From Hyperoodon ampullatus (Eukaryota; Chordata; Mammalia; Artiodactyla; Ziphiidae): 64,000 nt of DNA. The stretch spans positions 11,460,632 to 11,524,631 of the forward strand of contig OX457057.1 of the NCBI GenBank assembly GCA_949752795.1, read 5' to 3'. A program made the translations under genes and the position numbers. The notes beneath the pieces were generated by a model that was not told where the DNA came from, made no database searches, and worked only from the letters and a program-made list of their open reading frames with translations. This document shows, one piece after another, positions 1 to 12,160 of this stretch (position 1 is its first letter; each line of letters opens with the position of its first letter).

Positions 1-112
1 ACGATGAGGAAACTAAAGCCCTGGGAGGTTAAGCAATCTGCTTAATGTCATACAGCTGGGGCAGGATTCCATCTCAAGCTCCCCCTGTCTCCAGTGCGTG
101 GCACCCTGTAGT
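1..112 (-). repeat. MIR
   Basis: gatgaggaaactaaagccct followed by gaggttaagcaatctgc is the reverse strand of the MIR core. Confidence 0.7.
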
Positions 113-204
113 CACCCAGTGACTCATTATGCTAGGAGGAAGTTGGCTGGTTGATTGATTGGTTAGCTGGGTGATAAGCTACCTGGACTGCTTAGGCTGC
201 AAAA

Positions 205-420
205 TTGATAGGGGCCCGGTCTTGAGTCGGCAGACCCAGATTCCAATCTCAGTGCAGCCGCTTCCTAGCTGTGTGGCCTTGTGGGAGTTACTTCCCCCAT
301 GTGCCTCAATTTTCCTCATTCATAAAATGGGCACAGGAATTGCCCTACTTTGGGTTGTGGACTAGAGGAGAGAAATGCATATAAAAACCTGCTGCATGGC
401 AGCTGCTCTATAAAGGGCAC
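205..420 (+). repeat. MIR
   Basis: cagattccaatctcagtgc, cttcctagctgtgtggcctt and ttcataaaatgggcacagg follow the MIR order. Confidence 0.85.
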
Positions 421-1528
421 TGCGATGCTGCATTCCTGCTGCCAGTGCAGCTTTGTGACACCTGCACATCAGCTTGCAGGATTTGACCTGTCTGCACACA
501 CTTCAGGTCACAGCAAAGGCCTGTGTGCTGCATGTCGGATTCCCTGCTGGAGAAGCCACTGCTCAGGTCTCTCCATGTGCAAGTGGAGTTGTTTTCCATC
601 CATCCCAGATTAGTGCATCTTCTGCAGGTGCCACTAGCCCCAAAGCCAGCTGTTCCCTGGGGGGGGCAAGAACTGCACTTTGAGTAGGAACACTCCTGCT
701 GGCTTGTCTTGCTGCCACCTGCAAAACAGAACCCAGTCCCAAGGGCCTGCATTGGAGAAAGAAAGGTCCCCAGGCCCACATCCAGAACATCCTCCAAGGG
801 TCTGCTAACCAAATATTAATGATAAGGATGAAGCAAATACCTCATGCAAATGTTTAATAAGAAAATAACACACCACAGGAATTCGGCTTACCATTAACTG
901 CCCAGTGGAACTTGGATGTGAACAGTGGACAATTTAACAGTTGATGTGACTGCCTTCAAAGTATACTGTTTTTTTCTCTCTCTCTTTCTCACTCTCTCTT
1001 CCCCAAGCAGGGTGACCTTCCTAATCGCTTTTAGCTTAAGTGGATGTTAAAACTTGTTTTCATTCCTTGACATGGTTGACAGAGTTGGGACTGGAGCAGG
1101 TCACCAGGAACATGCCTGGTAGCAAGGCTCAGAAGTGAGCCATGCAGAAACACAGCTACATAGACCAATGGAACAGAAGTGAGAGCTCAGAAATAAATCC
1201 ATGCATATCCGGTCAACTAACATTTCACAAGGGAGCCAAGAATATTCAATAGGGAAAGGACAGTCTCTTCAATAAATGGTGTTGGGAAAACTGGATATTC
1301 ACATGCAAAGGAATGGAAGTGGAACCCTCTCTTACACCACTCACAAAAGTTAACTCAAAATGGATTAAGGATGTAAACATAAAACCATAAAACTCCTAGA
1401 AGAAAGCATAGGGAAAAAGCTTCTTGACATTGGTCTTGGCAATGTTTTTTATGGATATGACACCAAAACACAAGCAACAGAAGCAGAAATCAACAAGTGG
1501 GACTACATCAAACTAAAAAGCTTCTGTA

Positions 1529-1752
1529 GGGCTTCCCTGGTGGTGCATTGGTTGAGAGTCCACCTGCCGATGCAGGGGACACGGGTTCGTGTCCTGGTCC
1601 GGGAAGATCCCACATGCCGCGGAGCGGCTGGGCCTGTGAGCCATGGCCGCTGAGACTGCGCGTCCGGAGCCTGTGCTCCGCAACGGGAGAGGCCACAACA
1701 GTGAGAGGCCCGCGTACTGCAAAAAAAAAAAAGATAATAATAATAAAAAAAT
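1529..1752 (+). mobile_element. CHR-type SINE, GC-rich cetacean subfamily
   Basis: Starts gggcttccctggtgg and ends with an A-rich tail. A 14-bp target-site duplication (aaaaagcttctgta) lies at 1515-1528 and 1753-1766, inside the older L1. Confidence 0.95.
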
Positions 1753-2379
1753 AAAAAGCTTCTGTACAGCAAAGGAAACAATGAACAAAAGGAAAAGGCA
1801 ACCAACCTACAGAATGGGAGAAAATATTTGTGAACCACATATCTGATAAGGGGTTAATATCCAAAATTTATAAGGAGCTCACACAACTCAATCAATAGCA
1901 AAAAAAAAAAAATCCAATATTAAAATGGGCAAAGGACCTGAGTAGACATTTTTCCAAAGAAGACATTCAGATGGCCAATAGTTATATGAAGAGGTGCTCA
2001 ACATCACTAATCCTCAGAGAAATGCAAATCAAAACCCCAATGAGATATCACCTCACACCTGTCAGGATATTCTGCTATTTTCAAAAATACAAGAAATAAC
2101 AAATGTTGGCAAGGATGTGCAGAAAAGGGAACTCTTATGCACTGTGGGAGTGTAAATAGGTAGAGCTACTATGGAAAACAGTATGGAGGTTCCTCAAAAA
2201 TTAAAAATAGAGCTACCATATGATCCAGCAATTCCACTGTTGGGTATTTATCCAAAGGAGATAAAAAACAGTAACTCGAAAAAATATACGCACCCTCATG
2301 TTCATTGCAGCATTATTTGCAATAATCAAGACATGGAAACAACCTAAATGTCCATCAACGGATGAATAAAGAAGTTGTG

Positions 2380-2501
2380 GGGAATTCCCTGGCAGTCCAG
2401 TGGTTAGGACTCCACGCTTTCACTGCCGAGGGCCCGGGTTCAATCCCTGGTCAGGAAACTAAGATCCCGCAAGCCAAGCAGTGTGGCCAAAAAAAAAAAA
2501 A
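2380..2501 (+). mobile_element. Short CHR-type SINE
   Basis: Begins ggaattccctggcagtccag and ends in a run of A. An 8-bp duplication (aagttgtg) lies at 2372-2379 and 2502-2509 in the host L1. Confidence 0.9.
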
Positions 2502-2509
2502 AAGTTGTG

Positions 2510-2680
2510 ATATATATATGTATATGTGTGTATACATACACACATATGTGTGTATGCATGTATACGTGTGTGTATACATACACACATATGTATATGTATA
2601 TGTGTGTGTACACACATATGTGTATACATACACATGTGTGTATGTGTATATATGTGTGTGTATGTGTATATATATGAATT
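2510..2680. repeat. TA/TG/CA compound microsatellite
   Basis: Interrupted runs of tatatg, tgtgtg and cacaca. It sits right after the tail of the preceding SINE, within the L1 3' region. Confidence 0.9.
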
Positions 2681-2708
2681 CTATTCAGCCATTAAAAAAA
2701 GAAGGAAA

Positions 2709-2915
2709 GGGCTTCCCTGGTGGCGCAGTGGTTGAGAGTCCGCCTGCCGATACAGGGGACGCGGGTTCCTGCCCCGGTCTGGGAGGATCCCACATGCCGC
2801 GGAGCGGCAGGGCCCGTGAGCCATGGCCGCTGAGCCTGCGCGTCCGGAGCCTGTGCTCCGCAACGGGAGAGGCCACAACAGTGAGAGGCCCGCGTACTGC
2901 AAAAAAAAAAAAAAA
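2709..2915 (+). mobile_element. CHR-type SINE, GC-rich cetacean subfamily
   Basis: Closely similar to the copy at 1529. Flanked by gaaggaaa at 2701-2708 and 2916-2923, extendable into the A-run, within the older L1. Confidence 0.95.
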
Positions 2916-3968
2916 GAAGGAAATCCTACCATTTGCAACAACACAGATGAACCTGGAGGACGTATGCTAAGTAAAATAAGCCAGACAAACGAAGACAAAT
3001 ACCATATGGTCTCACATATGGAATCTAAGAACATAAGTCCAACTCACAATAACAAAGAGAATGGTGGTTACCAGGGGCTGGTGGGTGGTGAGGTGGGGAG
3101 GGCAGAGAGAATGAGGAGATTTTGGTCAAAGGAGACAAACTTCCAGTTATCAGAGGAATAAGTTCTGGGGATCTAATGCACAGCGTGGTGACTATAGTTA
3201 GCAGTATTATATTATATACTTGAAAGTTGCTAAGAGTAGATCTTAAATGTTCTCACCCGTAACAGCAACAACAACAAAAGGGTATTTGTGTGAGGTGAAG
3301 GCTGTGTTAACTAACCTTGTTATGGTAAACATTTTGCAATATATACATATATCCAGTCATCACATTGTACACCTTAAACTTACACAGTGCTATGTGTCAA
3401 TTATGTCTCAATGAAACGGAGGGTGGGGGGCAGATAAGAAAGAAAGCAGCAAGCTGTCGCATGGCCGGTGACCTGGGGGACGTAGCCCAATGCTGAACAG
3501 GAGTCCAGAGTTCATGGTATAGTTCAGCCATTTTGCTTTCTGCCCCATAAAATAAAAATGTTAAAAAGGGCATGTTTATATCTTTTCAGCATCACAGAAT
3601 GTAAAACAAAATGTAAGAATTGAGAGCACAGATGATTAGTTGAAGCATGCAAGAAATCTTTAAAATTAAAAATCATCGTGTTCACTGTCTCACTAGTGAT
3701 CTCATCCTTTTCTAGGGGACAAGCTAGCGACCCTAGGTGCTCATCCCTGAGGGTAGGTGGCAGTGAACTAATCCCAGGCTATCCTCGGTCATGGAGCACT
3801 TGATATGCCTCCTTTTTCTGAAGATCTGGAGGGAGGGTGTCACTGAAACAGAGAAGCTGTGAGTCAAATTGAAGTATTCAATCTGGCCATCTCTCCACGG
3901 ATGGGTCAACACTCTCCCTCCGTTCCTGCCCCCACCCCCCGTGCTAGCCTTTAAAATGAAGCCCCTGC

Positions 3969-4151
3969 AGAAATAGAGACACATATGTAGAGAACAAACG
4001 TATGGACACCAAGGGGGGAAAGTGGTGGTGACGATGGTGGTGGGATGAACTGGGAGATTGGGATTGACATGTATACACTAATATGTATAAAGTGGATAAC
4101 TAATAAGAACCTGCTGTATAAAAAATAAATAAAATTCAAACAATAAAAAAT
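3969..4151 (+). mobile_element. 5'-truncated L1 3' end
   Basis: Contains the cetartiodactyl L1 tail pattern (agagaacaaacgtatgg; ataactaataagaacctgc) and an A-rich end. The target copy aaaatgaagcccctgc stands before it at 3953-3968 and again at 4493-4508, after the SINE that later split the second copy. Confidence 0.85.
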
Positions 4152-4160
4152 AAAATGAAG

Positions 4161-4492
4161 GGGCTTCCCTGGTGGCGCAGTGGTTGAGAATCTGCCTGCT
4201 AATGCAGGGGACATGGGTTCGAGCCCTGGTCTGGGAGGATCCCACATGCCGCGGAGCAACTAGGCCCATGAGCCACAACTACTGAGCCTGCGCGTCTGGA
4301 GCCTGTGCTCCGCAGCAAGAGAGGCCGCGATAGTGAGAGGCCCACGCACCGCGATGAAGAGTGACCCCCGCTTGCCACAACTAGAGAAAGCCCTCGCACA
4401 GAAACGAAGACCCAACACAGCCAAAATAAATTAATTAATTAATAAACTCCTACCCCCAACATCTTCTTTAAAATAAATAAATAAAATAAAAT
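4161..4492 (+). mobile_element. CHR-type SINE inserted in the L1 target-site copy
   Basis: Starts gggcttccctggtggcgc; a long A/T-rich tail runs to about 4492. Its own duplication, aaaatgaag, is at 4152-4160 and 4493-4501, which is the second target copy of the L1 before it. Confidence 0.85.
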
Positions 4493-4574
4493 AAAATGAA
4501 GCCCCTGCCCCAGAGGAGTAGCCTGTCCAGGGAGGACGAATGACTCCCAGGAGGTGCCCTGAGGCTTTGGGACT

Positions 4575-4692
4575 CATGAGTGTGTTCCCTGGACCAACAG
4601 CATAAGCATCTCCTGGGAGCTGGTTGTTAGCAAAGCAGAACCTCAGACCCCACTCCTGTATCTTCATTTTAACACGATCCCCAGGAGACAGA
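4575..4692 (+). mobile_element. MER5A-like fragment (hAT-Charlie)
   Basis: Contains agcataagcatctcctggga and aacctcagaccccactcc in MER5A order; truncated. Confidence 0.55.
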
Positions 4693-5234
4693 CATGCTGG
4701 TGAAGGCTGAGCCGCTCTGAGAGGATGCCCCAGGAGGCAAAGTGAGCTTGAAAAAATGCTCTGGGTACAAAGACAAGGCATGATTGCTCTGCCTGGGCAT
4801 GTCCTGAACTGCTTCCAGAAAGAAGTATCCTCTGAGCTCTGTTGGAAGGGATAGACCAGACGGAAGGGGGTTAGTGGAGGGGGAAAGGAGAACGTTCCAG
4901 GCAGGGAGCATGGAGTGAGCAAAGTCCTGGAGGCGTTAAAGAGCCAGCGAGGTGGGGGGTCGGTGGGGGGGCACTGCAAATGGAGCTGCATTTCCAGAAA
5001 CCTGGCTTAGCCGTTTCTCACCTGAGCGGAGGGGCACCCTTTCTCTACCCCCATCTCTCCACAGAGCAGATGTGCCCACGACAGAACGTCTCTGGCATCT
5101 TTTTTTATTGATGCTGTGAACTGGGCTTTGCTCCATCAACCTGGGCCGGGACTCTATGCAATGTGTCACTTGCTTCTGCACTAACTCCGTGCCAGGATTG
5201 TGCTGGGCATCTTACCTGCTTTATTTCATTTATT

Positions 5235-5639
<405 letters not shown>

Positions 5640-5689
5640 TCATTTATTCTTAAGCACGACTCACCTAGAAGGTTCTAGAGAGACAGAAT

Positions 5690-6020
5690 AGCAGAACAAC
5701 TAAGAGCATGTGCTGGAGCCAGACTGCCTACGTTCACATCTCACCTTTGTTCCTTACTAGTAGTATCCTTGGGAAAGTTAAAGTTGGTTTACCCATCCAT
5801 ATCTTGAAGTTTCCTCTGCTATACAATTGGAAATAAGAGCGCTATATACTTTGTAGGGCTTTTCTGAGGATTAAATACATCAGATATAGTTCAGTGCCTT
5901 GGCAAATGGTGAGTTCTACATGTGATAGTTTTTAATCACTCTTATTATCCCATTGAACAGATGAGGAAACTGAGGCTCTGAGAATTAAAGTGATTTCTCC
6001 AAGGTCACAAAGTTAATACT
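5690..6020 (+). repeat. MIR, with a second reverse MIR from about 5945
   Basis: A + copy (gctggagccagactgcctac to gatagttttt) is followed at about 5945 by a minus copy (cagatgaggaaactgaggctc). Confidence 0.8.
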
Positions 6021-6099
6021 CCACTACCTTTGCAAGGATTCCCCATGGGCTGCCCTCTCTCTCCCACTTAGCTTGACTTGGAGACCCCTTACATCCTGC

Positions 6100-6320
6100 C
6101 CACAATCTCCTCCTCCAACATCATGCCCTTGCTTCCCACCCAGCGTCCCTCCCGCCTAACAGAAGACATCTCATCTCAGATGTGTGCCTCTGCGTCTGCT
6201 ACTGCCACCACACCTTTGCTTAGGCTGTTTCCTCTGCCCAGAATGCTCACCTCCCCATCTCTGCCCACCCTGACTGCACCTCTGCCCTTGAGACCCTGCT
6301 GATGTACCTGGTGGAGGGAG
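6100..6320 (+). repeat. Probable L2 fragment
   Basis: The string 'tttgcttaggctgtttcctctgcccagaat' split across 6213-6243 is typical of the L2 3' region. The right part to about 6320 is diverged. Confidence 0.5.
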
Positions 6321-6525
6321 CCCCCTCCTCTACATTTCCGGGTGCCCCCTCCTCAGCTGGCCACCTCCACCCCCCGTGCACGCAGAGAGCCGGGGCCACA
6401 TTATACGCATCCTGGCTTTCTCCCCCCTTGCCTAACATGAGGCTCAGTATGCAGTCAGTCCCCAGCATGGGTGACCCTCCCTCTCCAGATCCTGTTCCTG
6501 GCCCAGGGCTCTTTTAATTCAGCTC

Positions 6526-6745
6526 AGAGTTTCTCAACCTCAGCACTACCGATGTTTGGGGCCAGATAATTCCTTGTTTGGGGTTCTGTCCTGTGCATTG
6601 TAGGATGTTTAGCAGCATCCCTGGCCTCTACCGTTTAGATGCCAGTAGTAAGTCCCCTCCCTGATTGTGATAACCCAAAATGTCTCCAGACATGGCCCAA
6701 TGTCCCCTGTGGGGCAAAGCTGCCCTCCAATGAGAACCAGTAAGA
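6526..6745 (-). mobile_element. MER20 (non-autonomous hAT-Charlie)
   Basis: Shows tttctcaacctcagcactac, gtaggatgtttagcagcatcc and aatgtctccagacatgg in the MER20 order, ending with a gagaaccag terminal repeat. Confidence 0.85.
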
Positions 6746-7015
6746 ACCAGAATTTCCCCTGGGGTGACCAGGATGAGAGAGGGGGTGACTTTAGCATGGG
6801 AGGCTGCGGTGGCGGGGGCGGTTGAAATCCCCAAACGTACATGCAGGGAGGTCACAAAGACCGGGAAGGATGGCAGAGATGGTGAACGAGAGGGAGCGCA
6901 CCCACCTCCTGCCAGCCACGGCCAGGTGGAAATGTGATCCAGCTTTTGCCAGATTTTGAGACTCTTCAAAAGAAGCCAGAAATCCTGTCTTTTATGTGAA
7001 ATTCCCTGATTCTTA

Positions 7016-7161
7016 TTTACAAAACAGAAACAGACTCACAGACTTAGAGAATGAACTTATGGTTACCAGGGGGGAAGGGCGGGCGGAGGATAGACTGGGA
7101 GTTTGGAATTGACTTGTACATACTACTATATAGATAACCAACAAAAAAAGAAGAAGAAGAA
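7016..7161 (+). mobile_element. 5'-truncated L1 3' end
   Basis: Carries the L1 tail pattern gaatgaacttatggttacc. Flanked by a perfect 17-bp duplication (aaattccctgattctta) at 6999-7015 and 7162-7178. Confidence 0.9.
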
Positions 7162-7519
7162 AAATTCCCTGATTCTTACGTGTTGGCAACTAACATGAAT
7201 TTGTTTTAAACATTGTGGGAAGACCAGAATATCTCTGTGAGGCAAATGTGGGCTTTGCAACCTTTCCTACAGACCAAGCTTCCAACCTAGAAGCTTTGGG
7301 CAGCTCACACCCGCTGGGCCCACGGGTCCCCATTCTCTCAGCAGTGGTTTGTGTCTTAGGCACCGTGCACAAGCCCCATGTTAGGACTCTGGACCACACA
7401 GACAGTCTCTGCCCACACAGGCCACTCCAACCCCCTTCTGAAGCCCAGTTCCAAAGAGGTGGAGGGCTCTAAACTCCTAAGCAATAGAGAATATGGAAAG
7501 TACCCCAGGAACGGGGTCA

Positions 7520-7640
7520 AGAAGCCTGAGCTCTCATCTGACTCTGGCACTGATTTGCTGTGTGACCTTGGGCAATCACTCCCCTTCTCTGGGCTTCAGT
7601 TTCCACCTCTGTCACGTGTTTGTAGGATGAAGAAGGAGAA
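7520..7640 (+). repeat. MIR
   Basis: actctggcactgatttgctg then gtgaccttgggcaatcactc and cttcagtttccacctctgtc. Confidence 0.85.
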
Positions 7641-8099
7641 GGGCGGAAGAATGCATGCTTTCTGTTCCTGGGACTCGAACGAGTATTTCCTCTTGGCAGC
7701 ACAGAACCCCACCTGGCTTACCCAATGCCCAGCAGGCATTCTTGTCCTCAGACTGACCTGGGCAGGGACAAGCTGGTTCCACCTCCCAGCCCAGGAATCC
7801 TGCATTTCAGAGCAGGGAGTCTGGGTCATCCTGATGGACTCTTTTCTCTGTGCAATTAGGTTAGCAATGCTGGAGGCTGCTCCACGGGTGGAACCCGCCT
7901 TTCCATCACTGGGAAGAGTCAGACCGTTGGCCCCTGCTGGTGCTGATGGCAGAGCTCTGGGTTTGTGAGACCGTCTCCCTGCCCAGAGGTGCTCATGGCC
8001 ACAGGACGGCTCAGGTGGGCAAGCCCGCACCTGGCCTGACTGCAAGCCCTCAGGACAGTTTCCCAACGGGCTCCGCGTCTGAGAGGAGCCTTCCTTAGA

Positions 8100-8270
8100 C
8101 TGATAGGAGCAGAAGGGCTCTGGGAGATCTTTTTGTCCAACCTCCGAATTGTATAGATGGGAAAACTGAGGCCTGGGGAGGGAAAAAGTTGGCCCAAGGT
8201 CACCCAGTCAACAGAACGAACACCCACATCTCCTGACTCCCTGGTCCAGTGCTCCTTCTCATCTAACATC
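8100..8270 (-). repeat. MIR-class repeat
   Basis: atgggaaaactgaggcctgg and ggcccaaggtcacccag. Confidence 0.7.
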
Positions 8271-8313
8271 GGGTTCTCCTGGAAGTGGGCACTGGTGAGA
8301 TACACAAAGAGTG

Positions 8314-8340
8314 ACAGATAGACAGACAGACAGACCCAGA
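8314..8340. repeat. GACA-type short tandem repeat
   Basis: About six tandem GATA/GACA tetramers with small interruptions. Confidence 0.8.
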
Positions 8341-8721
8341 CAAGCACTGACTTTACCCATCACTACCTGTGGCCTAAGACCAGCAGTTGTGGACTCCGTG
8401 CCTGGAGCACCCACGTGGTGACTTACAGGAACGAGGGAGCGGGGGTTGAGGAATGGAGGATGCACTGTTACCCTGGGGGATGGAATGGGGGTTCTAGCAC
8501 CAGACCTCCTGATGGTTTCAAAATAAAGCTAAATATCTGAATTTTTTGGTGTAATTTATCCAAATTTTTAAATGTTGGCAACTAATGTTTAAAATGCCTT
8601 TTAGTAGAATACTAGGAAAAGAAAACACGTTCACAGGCCGTAACTGGCTCTAGGGCCACCAGTTTGCAACCTCTGCTCCCTTCTCTGACCCTCAGTTTAC
8701 CCTGCTTTAAAGTGGGTATCA

Positions 8722-9096
8722 TGGGACTTCCCGGGCGGTCCAGTGGTTTAAGACTCCAAGCTCATGGGCTTCCCTGGTGGCGCGGTGGTTGAGAGTCTGC
8801 CTGCCGATGCAGGGGACACGGGTTCGTGCCCCGGTCTGGGAGGATCCCACGTGCCGCATAGCAGCTAGGCCCGTGAGCCATGGCCACTGAGCCTGCGCGT
8901 CCGGAGCCTGTGCTCCGCAACGGGAGAGGCCACAACAGTGAGAGGCCCGCGTACCGCAAAAAAAAAAAAAAAAAAAAAAAAAGACTCCAAGCTCGCAATG
9001 CATGGGGGCACGGGTTCAACCCCTGGTCGGGGAACTAAGATACCATATGCCTCACGGCGCAGCCTAAAAAAAAAATTTTTTTTTAAATAAATAAAT
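8722..9096 (+). mobile_element. CHR-type SINE (outer), split by a second SINE
   Basis: Begins after 8721 with a gggacttcccgggcggtcc head and resumes after the inner copy to an A/T-rich tail. Its target duplication (aaagtgggtatca) is at 8709-8721 and 9097-9109, and the target is itself a MIR. Confidence 0.9.
8764..8980 (+). mobile_element. CHR-type SINE (inner), nested in another SINE
   Basis: GC-rich subfamily copy with a long pure A tail. Its duplication (aagactccaagctc) lies at 8750-8763 and 8981-8994 and is made of outer-SINE sequence. The pure tail suggests it is fairly young. Confidence 0.95.
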
Positions 9097-10284
9097 AAAG
9101 TGGGTATCACAACAGTACCCCCTCTCATAGGGCAGTTGAGGGATTAAATGAGATAAAACCACTAGAGGGCCTATCATACCACTGGGCCCACAGTGAAAGG
9201 TAGCTGTTGTTATTTATTAAGACATGGGATCCTTTTCTTAGAAGAAATGGGAAGGGACTTGTTAAGCTTAGCACAAGCCAACTGGGAGGCCCTGAGCCAG
9301 GACTCAGGATCTTTCCAACAATCCACAAATCCGAGTGTGTGCTTGCTGTGTGCCTGGTGCCATGGGCATGTATCAATTTAAAACCCCGTCCCCGCCTTGA
9401 ATTTACAAGGGAGGTGGGACTGGGCTCACCCAGCAGCTCGTGGGGTTGTCCTTCACTCCAGGAATCCAGGAGCATCCCTCCACTAGGCCCCTAATCTGGG
9501 AGAAACATCCTACTTTCAAAGGTCAGATCTTTAGAAGCAAAAAGAATGCAGCTCCTTTCACATTAGACAACACATTTCTGCTTGTTTGTTTTAATGAGAA
9601 ACTTCAGGGGGAAGATGACAGTCCTTCCACGTAGCTGTTCGATACATCTGCCTCCTGAAACCAGTTCCAAAGATATTTAAAGGACAATTCTGGGGAAAGA
9701 AGAATTTAGAACAAATTCTAATTAGTCCCTGTGGGACTAGGGGCCATTGCAGATTTCTGCCCAGAGAACCCGGAGACCAGGGCCTAAGGTTACTTCCTGA
9801 TGTCCAGGGTGCAGAACGTTCTTCCTCCTGAGCTTGGCCCACACAGAGGCCGCTGGGGGCAAAATGTCAGGCCCGTTCCTGGCTTTGCTGGAGGCCTTGT
9901 GGACACAGAGCCCGAGGTGCTGATGGAGGCCGTGCATGCTCTGCCTTCAGGGTGGGAGAAGCCAGAGTCGCTCTGGCTGACATGCCTGAGTTCTGGTGGG
10001 CGGACAAGCAGGTAGAGCCTGTAATTACAGGAAAGCGGCCTGGGGCATGTGTGGACAGGCCTCCCGGAGCCCAGGCAGGTGGCCTCCTGACAAGGGAGGC
10101 CCCTAGGGTTTGGACTCTGGGTGCAAAAATCCATCAGGGTGGGGGAGGGGTGGTTATGTAGCTGTGAGGCCACAGCCACTGACAAAATGACCTTGCTGTG
10201 CTCCACTGCCTCTTTCCTCCCCCACAACTCAGAAGGACATGAAGACCTAGAAGTCCTTCTTCCAGGCATTGGCGGTGGCCCTCA

Positions 10285-10462
10285 CCTTTATCAGCGTCAG
10301 GGTTACATGGAGAGGGCTGTTAAAACAGACTGTCAGGCCCCACCCCAGGAGTTTCTGATTCAGGAGGTAGGGATGGGGCAGAGAATTTGCATTTCTCATA
10401 AATGCACAGGGATGGTGCTGATACAGCTCGTCTAGGGGCCACACTTCAAGAACCACTGCTCT
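10285..10462. mobile_element. MER5A-like element
   Basis: Near-palindromic hAT MITE with caggccccaccccaggagtt and the terminal cttcaagaaccactgctct. Confidence 0.7.
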
Positions 10463-11194
10463 AGGGCTTCCTGAAGTCAGTCTGCTTGGGCCCTGATTTG
10501 CTGTGTGTCTCTGGACAAGTATCTGAGCCTCTCTGGACTTCTGTTTCTCTCAGAAGGAGAAGCCAGCTTTGTCTTTGAACAGATATACCCCACCTCGGCG
10601 CTGAGACGCCTAATTACTACTTGCAGGTAGCTCAGAGACCTTCACATGAAAGGCCCAGGCCTTTGCACAAGGTTCTTACTCCATGGTTCCAACTTGCTTC
10701 TGACCACTGTGAGAGCTGTTGCTTTAGGAGAGATTGGCACCTTAAGCCTTAAAGGGACAGGCCAGGCCAGCATCTCTGGGCCTCAGCGCTCACCCTGCCT
10801 GCAAGAATATTGAAACCATTTGCTAGCCTGGTCTTTGAGTTCGTTTTGTTTCCCTGGGGAGGGAGGTGGCAAGGGCTCGTCACTGTCCCAGTGGTAAGGC
10901 CTCTATGGCACAGAGAGTCATAATCAAAGTCATATCCGCCAGCCGTTCTCCTTTCTCATCTGAATGTCCAAGTGGACCGTGACCTTTCTACACTCGGGGG
11001 CCTGTCGCCCTTCCCCACAGTATCTAGGGAAGGAGTGGACTCACGGCAGATGCTGAGTGCAGACAGACCCCATGAAATGAACAAGCAAATAACCAAATGG
11101 TTCCTTAACCGGCCCCTCAGCCTGGGTGTTTGGCCCTCCGCAGTTACGTGGGCTTTCGCACTTCTGGTCTCCTTTGTTCCTCACAGGACAGTCA

Positions 11195-11330
11195 TAGGGA
11201 GATAAGCAAGTATTCTTATCTCCATTTCACAGGTGGGGAAACTGAGGCCCCTGGAAGGTGGTCCAACTTGCCCAACTTTACTAGTAAGTAAAGGGCAGTT
11301 GCAGAAAGAAAAGTCTAGAACTCCATGCCG
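11195..11330 (-). repeat. MIR
   Basis: ctccatttcacaggtgggga then aactgaggcccctggaagg. Confidence 0.75.
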
Positions 11331-11599
11331 CAGACCCTCACCACAGCCTCTCCCGAGTCTAATCGGTTTTCTTTACCGTGTCCCTGTAAGAGCCATTCTG
11401 CAGGTATTTGCCATGGAGATGAAACTGGGAGAGCAATGATCTAGGAATCCAGACCCTTCCTGGTTCCGGGGAGGGAGGAATAGTTTCAGCTTTGCAGAAA
11501 TTGCCAGTCTTTCCCAGGGGCCTGCCTTTGGCCCGCTTGGTGTCACATGCTGGTACACCCCAGGTACCCATGGCAGGCTAGACCACATGGTGCTTTACC

Positions 11600-12160
11600 T
11601 CCTGAGCACAGTACTGTGCCTGGCACATGGTTGGTACACAATCGGTATTTGTTGAGTCAACGAATGAATAAATGAAGACAGACGTGGTTGAAATACTGGG
11701 TCTAAACTTATGAGCTGTGTGATCTTAGACAAATCCTCCACTCTCTAAGCCTTGGTTTCTTCAACTGTAAAATCAGAATAATAATCATTTTTATAATAAT
11801 ACAAAATAGTGGCATAATAATTAAGAAAACTGGCTCTGGAGCCAGAACTGCCTGCCTCTAAATCTTAGCTCCATCCTATTCTACTGGGTGACCTCAAGCA
11901 AGCTACTAAGCCTCTCTGTTCCTTGGCTTCCTCATTGAAAAAGTGAGGATTGTGATAGTGCTTATGTAGTGTCGTGAGGATAAAAATGAGCTAATATGTG
12001 TAAAGTGCTCTATCCAATATTATAAATAACCCGTAACAATGATGATTCTATCTCCGTGCATTGGTAAATTAAATTATAACATTTAAGTAACAAGTACCCG
12101 GCAGAGTGCCTGGCACAGAGATGGAAGTGCTCAGTAAACAGTAACCATTATTCTTATCTT
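11600..12160 (+). repeat. Cluster of three MIR-class pieces
   Basis: A 3' piece (tgcctggcacatggttgg), a core (gagctgtgtgatcttagac) and a longer copy from about 11805 (tggctctggagccagaactg to gtgcctggcacagagatgg). Confidence 0.75.

Larger units (their letters stand above)
1141..3418 (+). mobile_element. Old L1 3' portion (ORF2 end and 3' UTR), interrupted by three SINEs
   Basis: The stretch matches the 3' part of L1 ORF2 (for example 'gtctcttcaataaatggtgt' near 1263 and 'atgttcattgcagca' near 2298) and continues through a 3' tail to about 3418. The ORF2 reading frame is broken by stops and frameshifts. SINEs interrupt it at 1529, 2380 and 2709, each flanked by copies of L1 sequence, so the L1 was present first. 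Confidence 0.85.
8675..9205 (+). repeat. MIR hosting two nested SINEs
   Basis: ctctgaccctcagtttaccc precedes the SINE stack; tgagggattaaatgagataa follows it. Together they are one MIR. Confidence 0.85.

Noticed and set aside
1529..1752. tRNA gene call from tRNA-like A and B boxes in the SINEs
   Set aside because: The tRNA-Glu-related head is the SINE promoter; none of the copies forms a complete tRNA.
2362..2970. A 202-codon ORF with tyrosine/cysteine/valine repeats
   Set aside because: It is a translation of two SINEs and a TA/TG microsatellite inside an L1.
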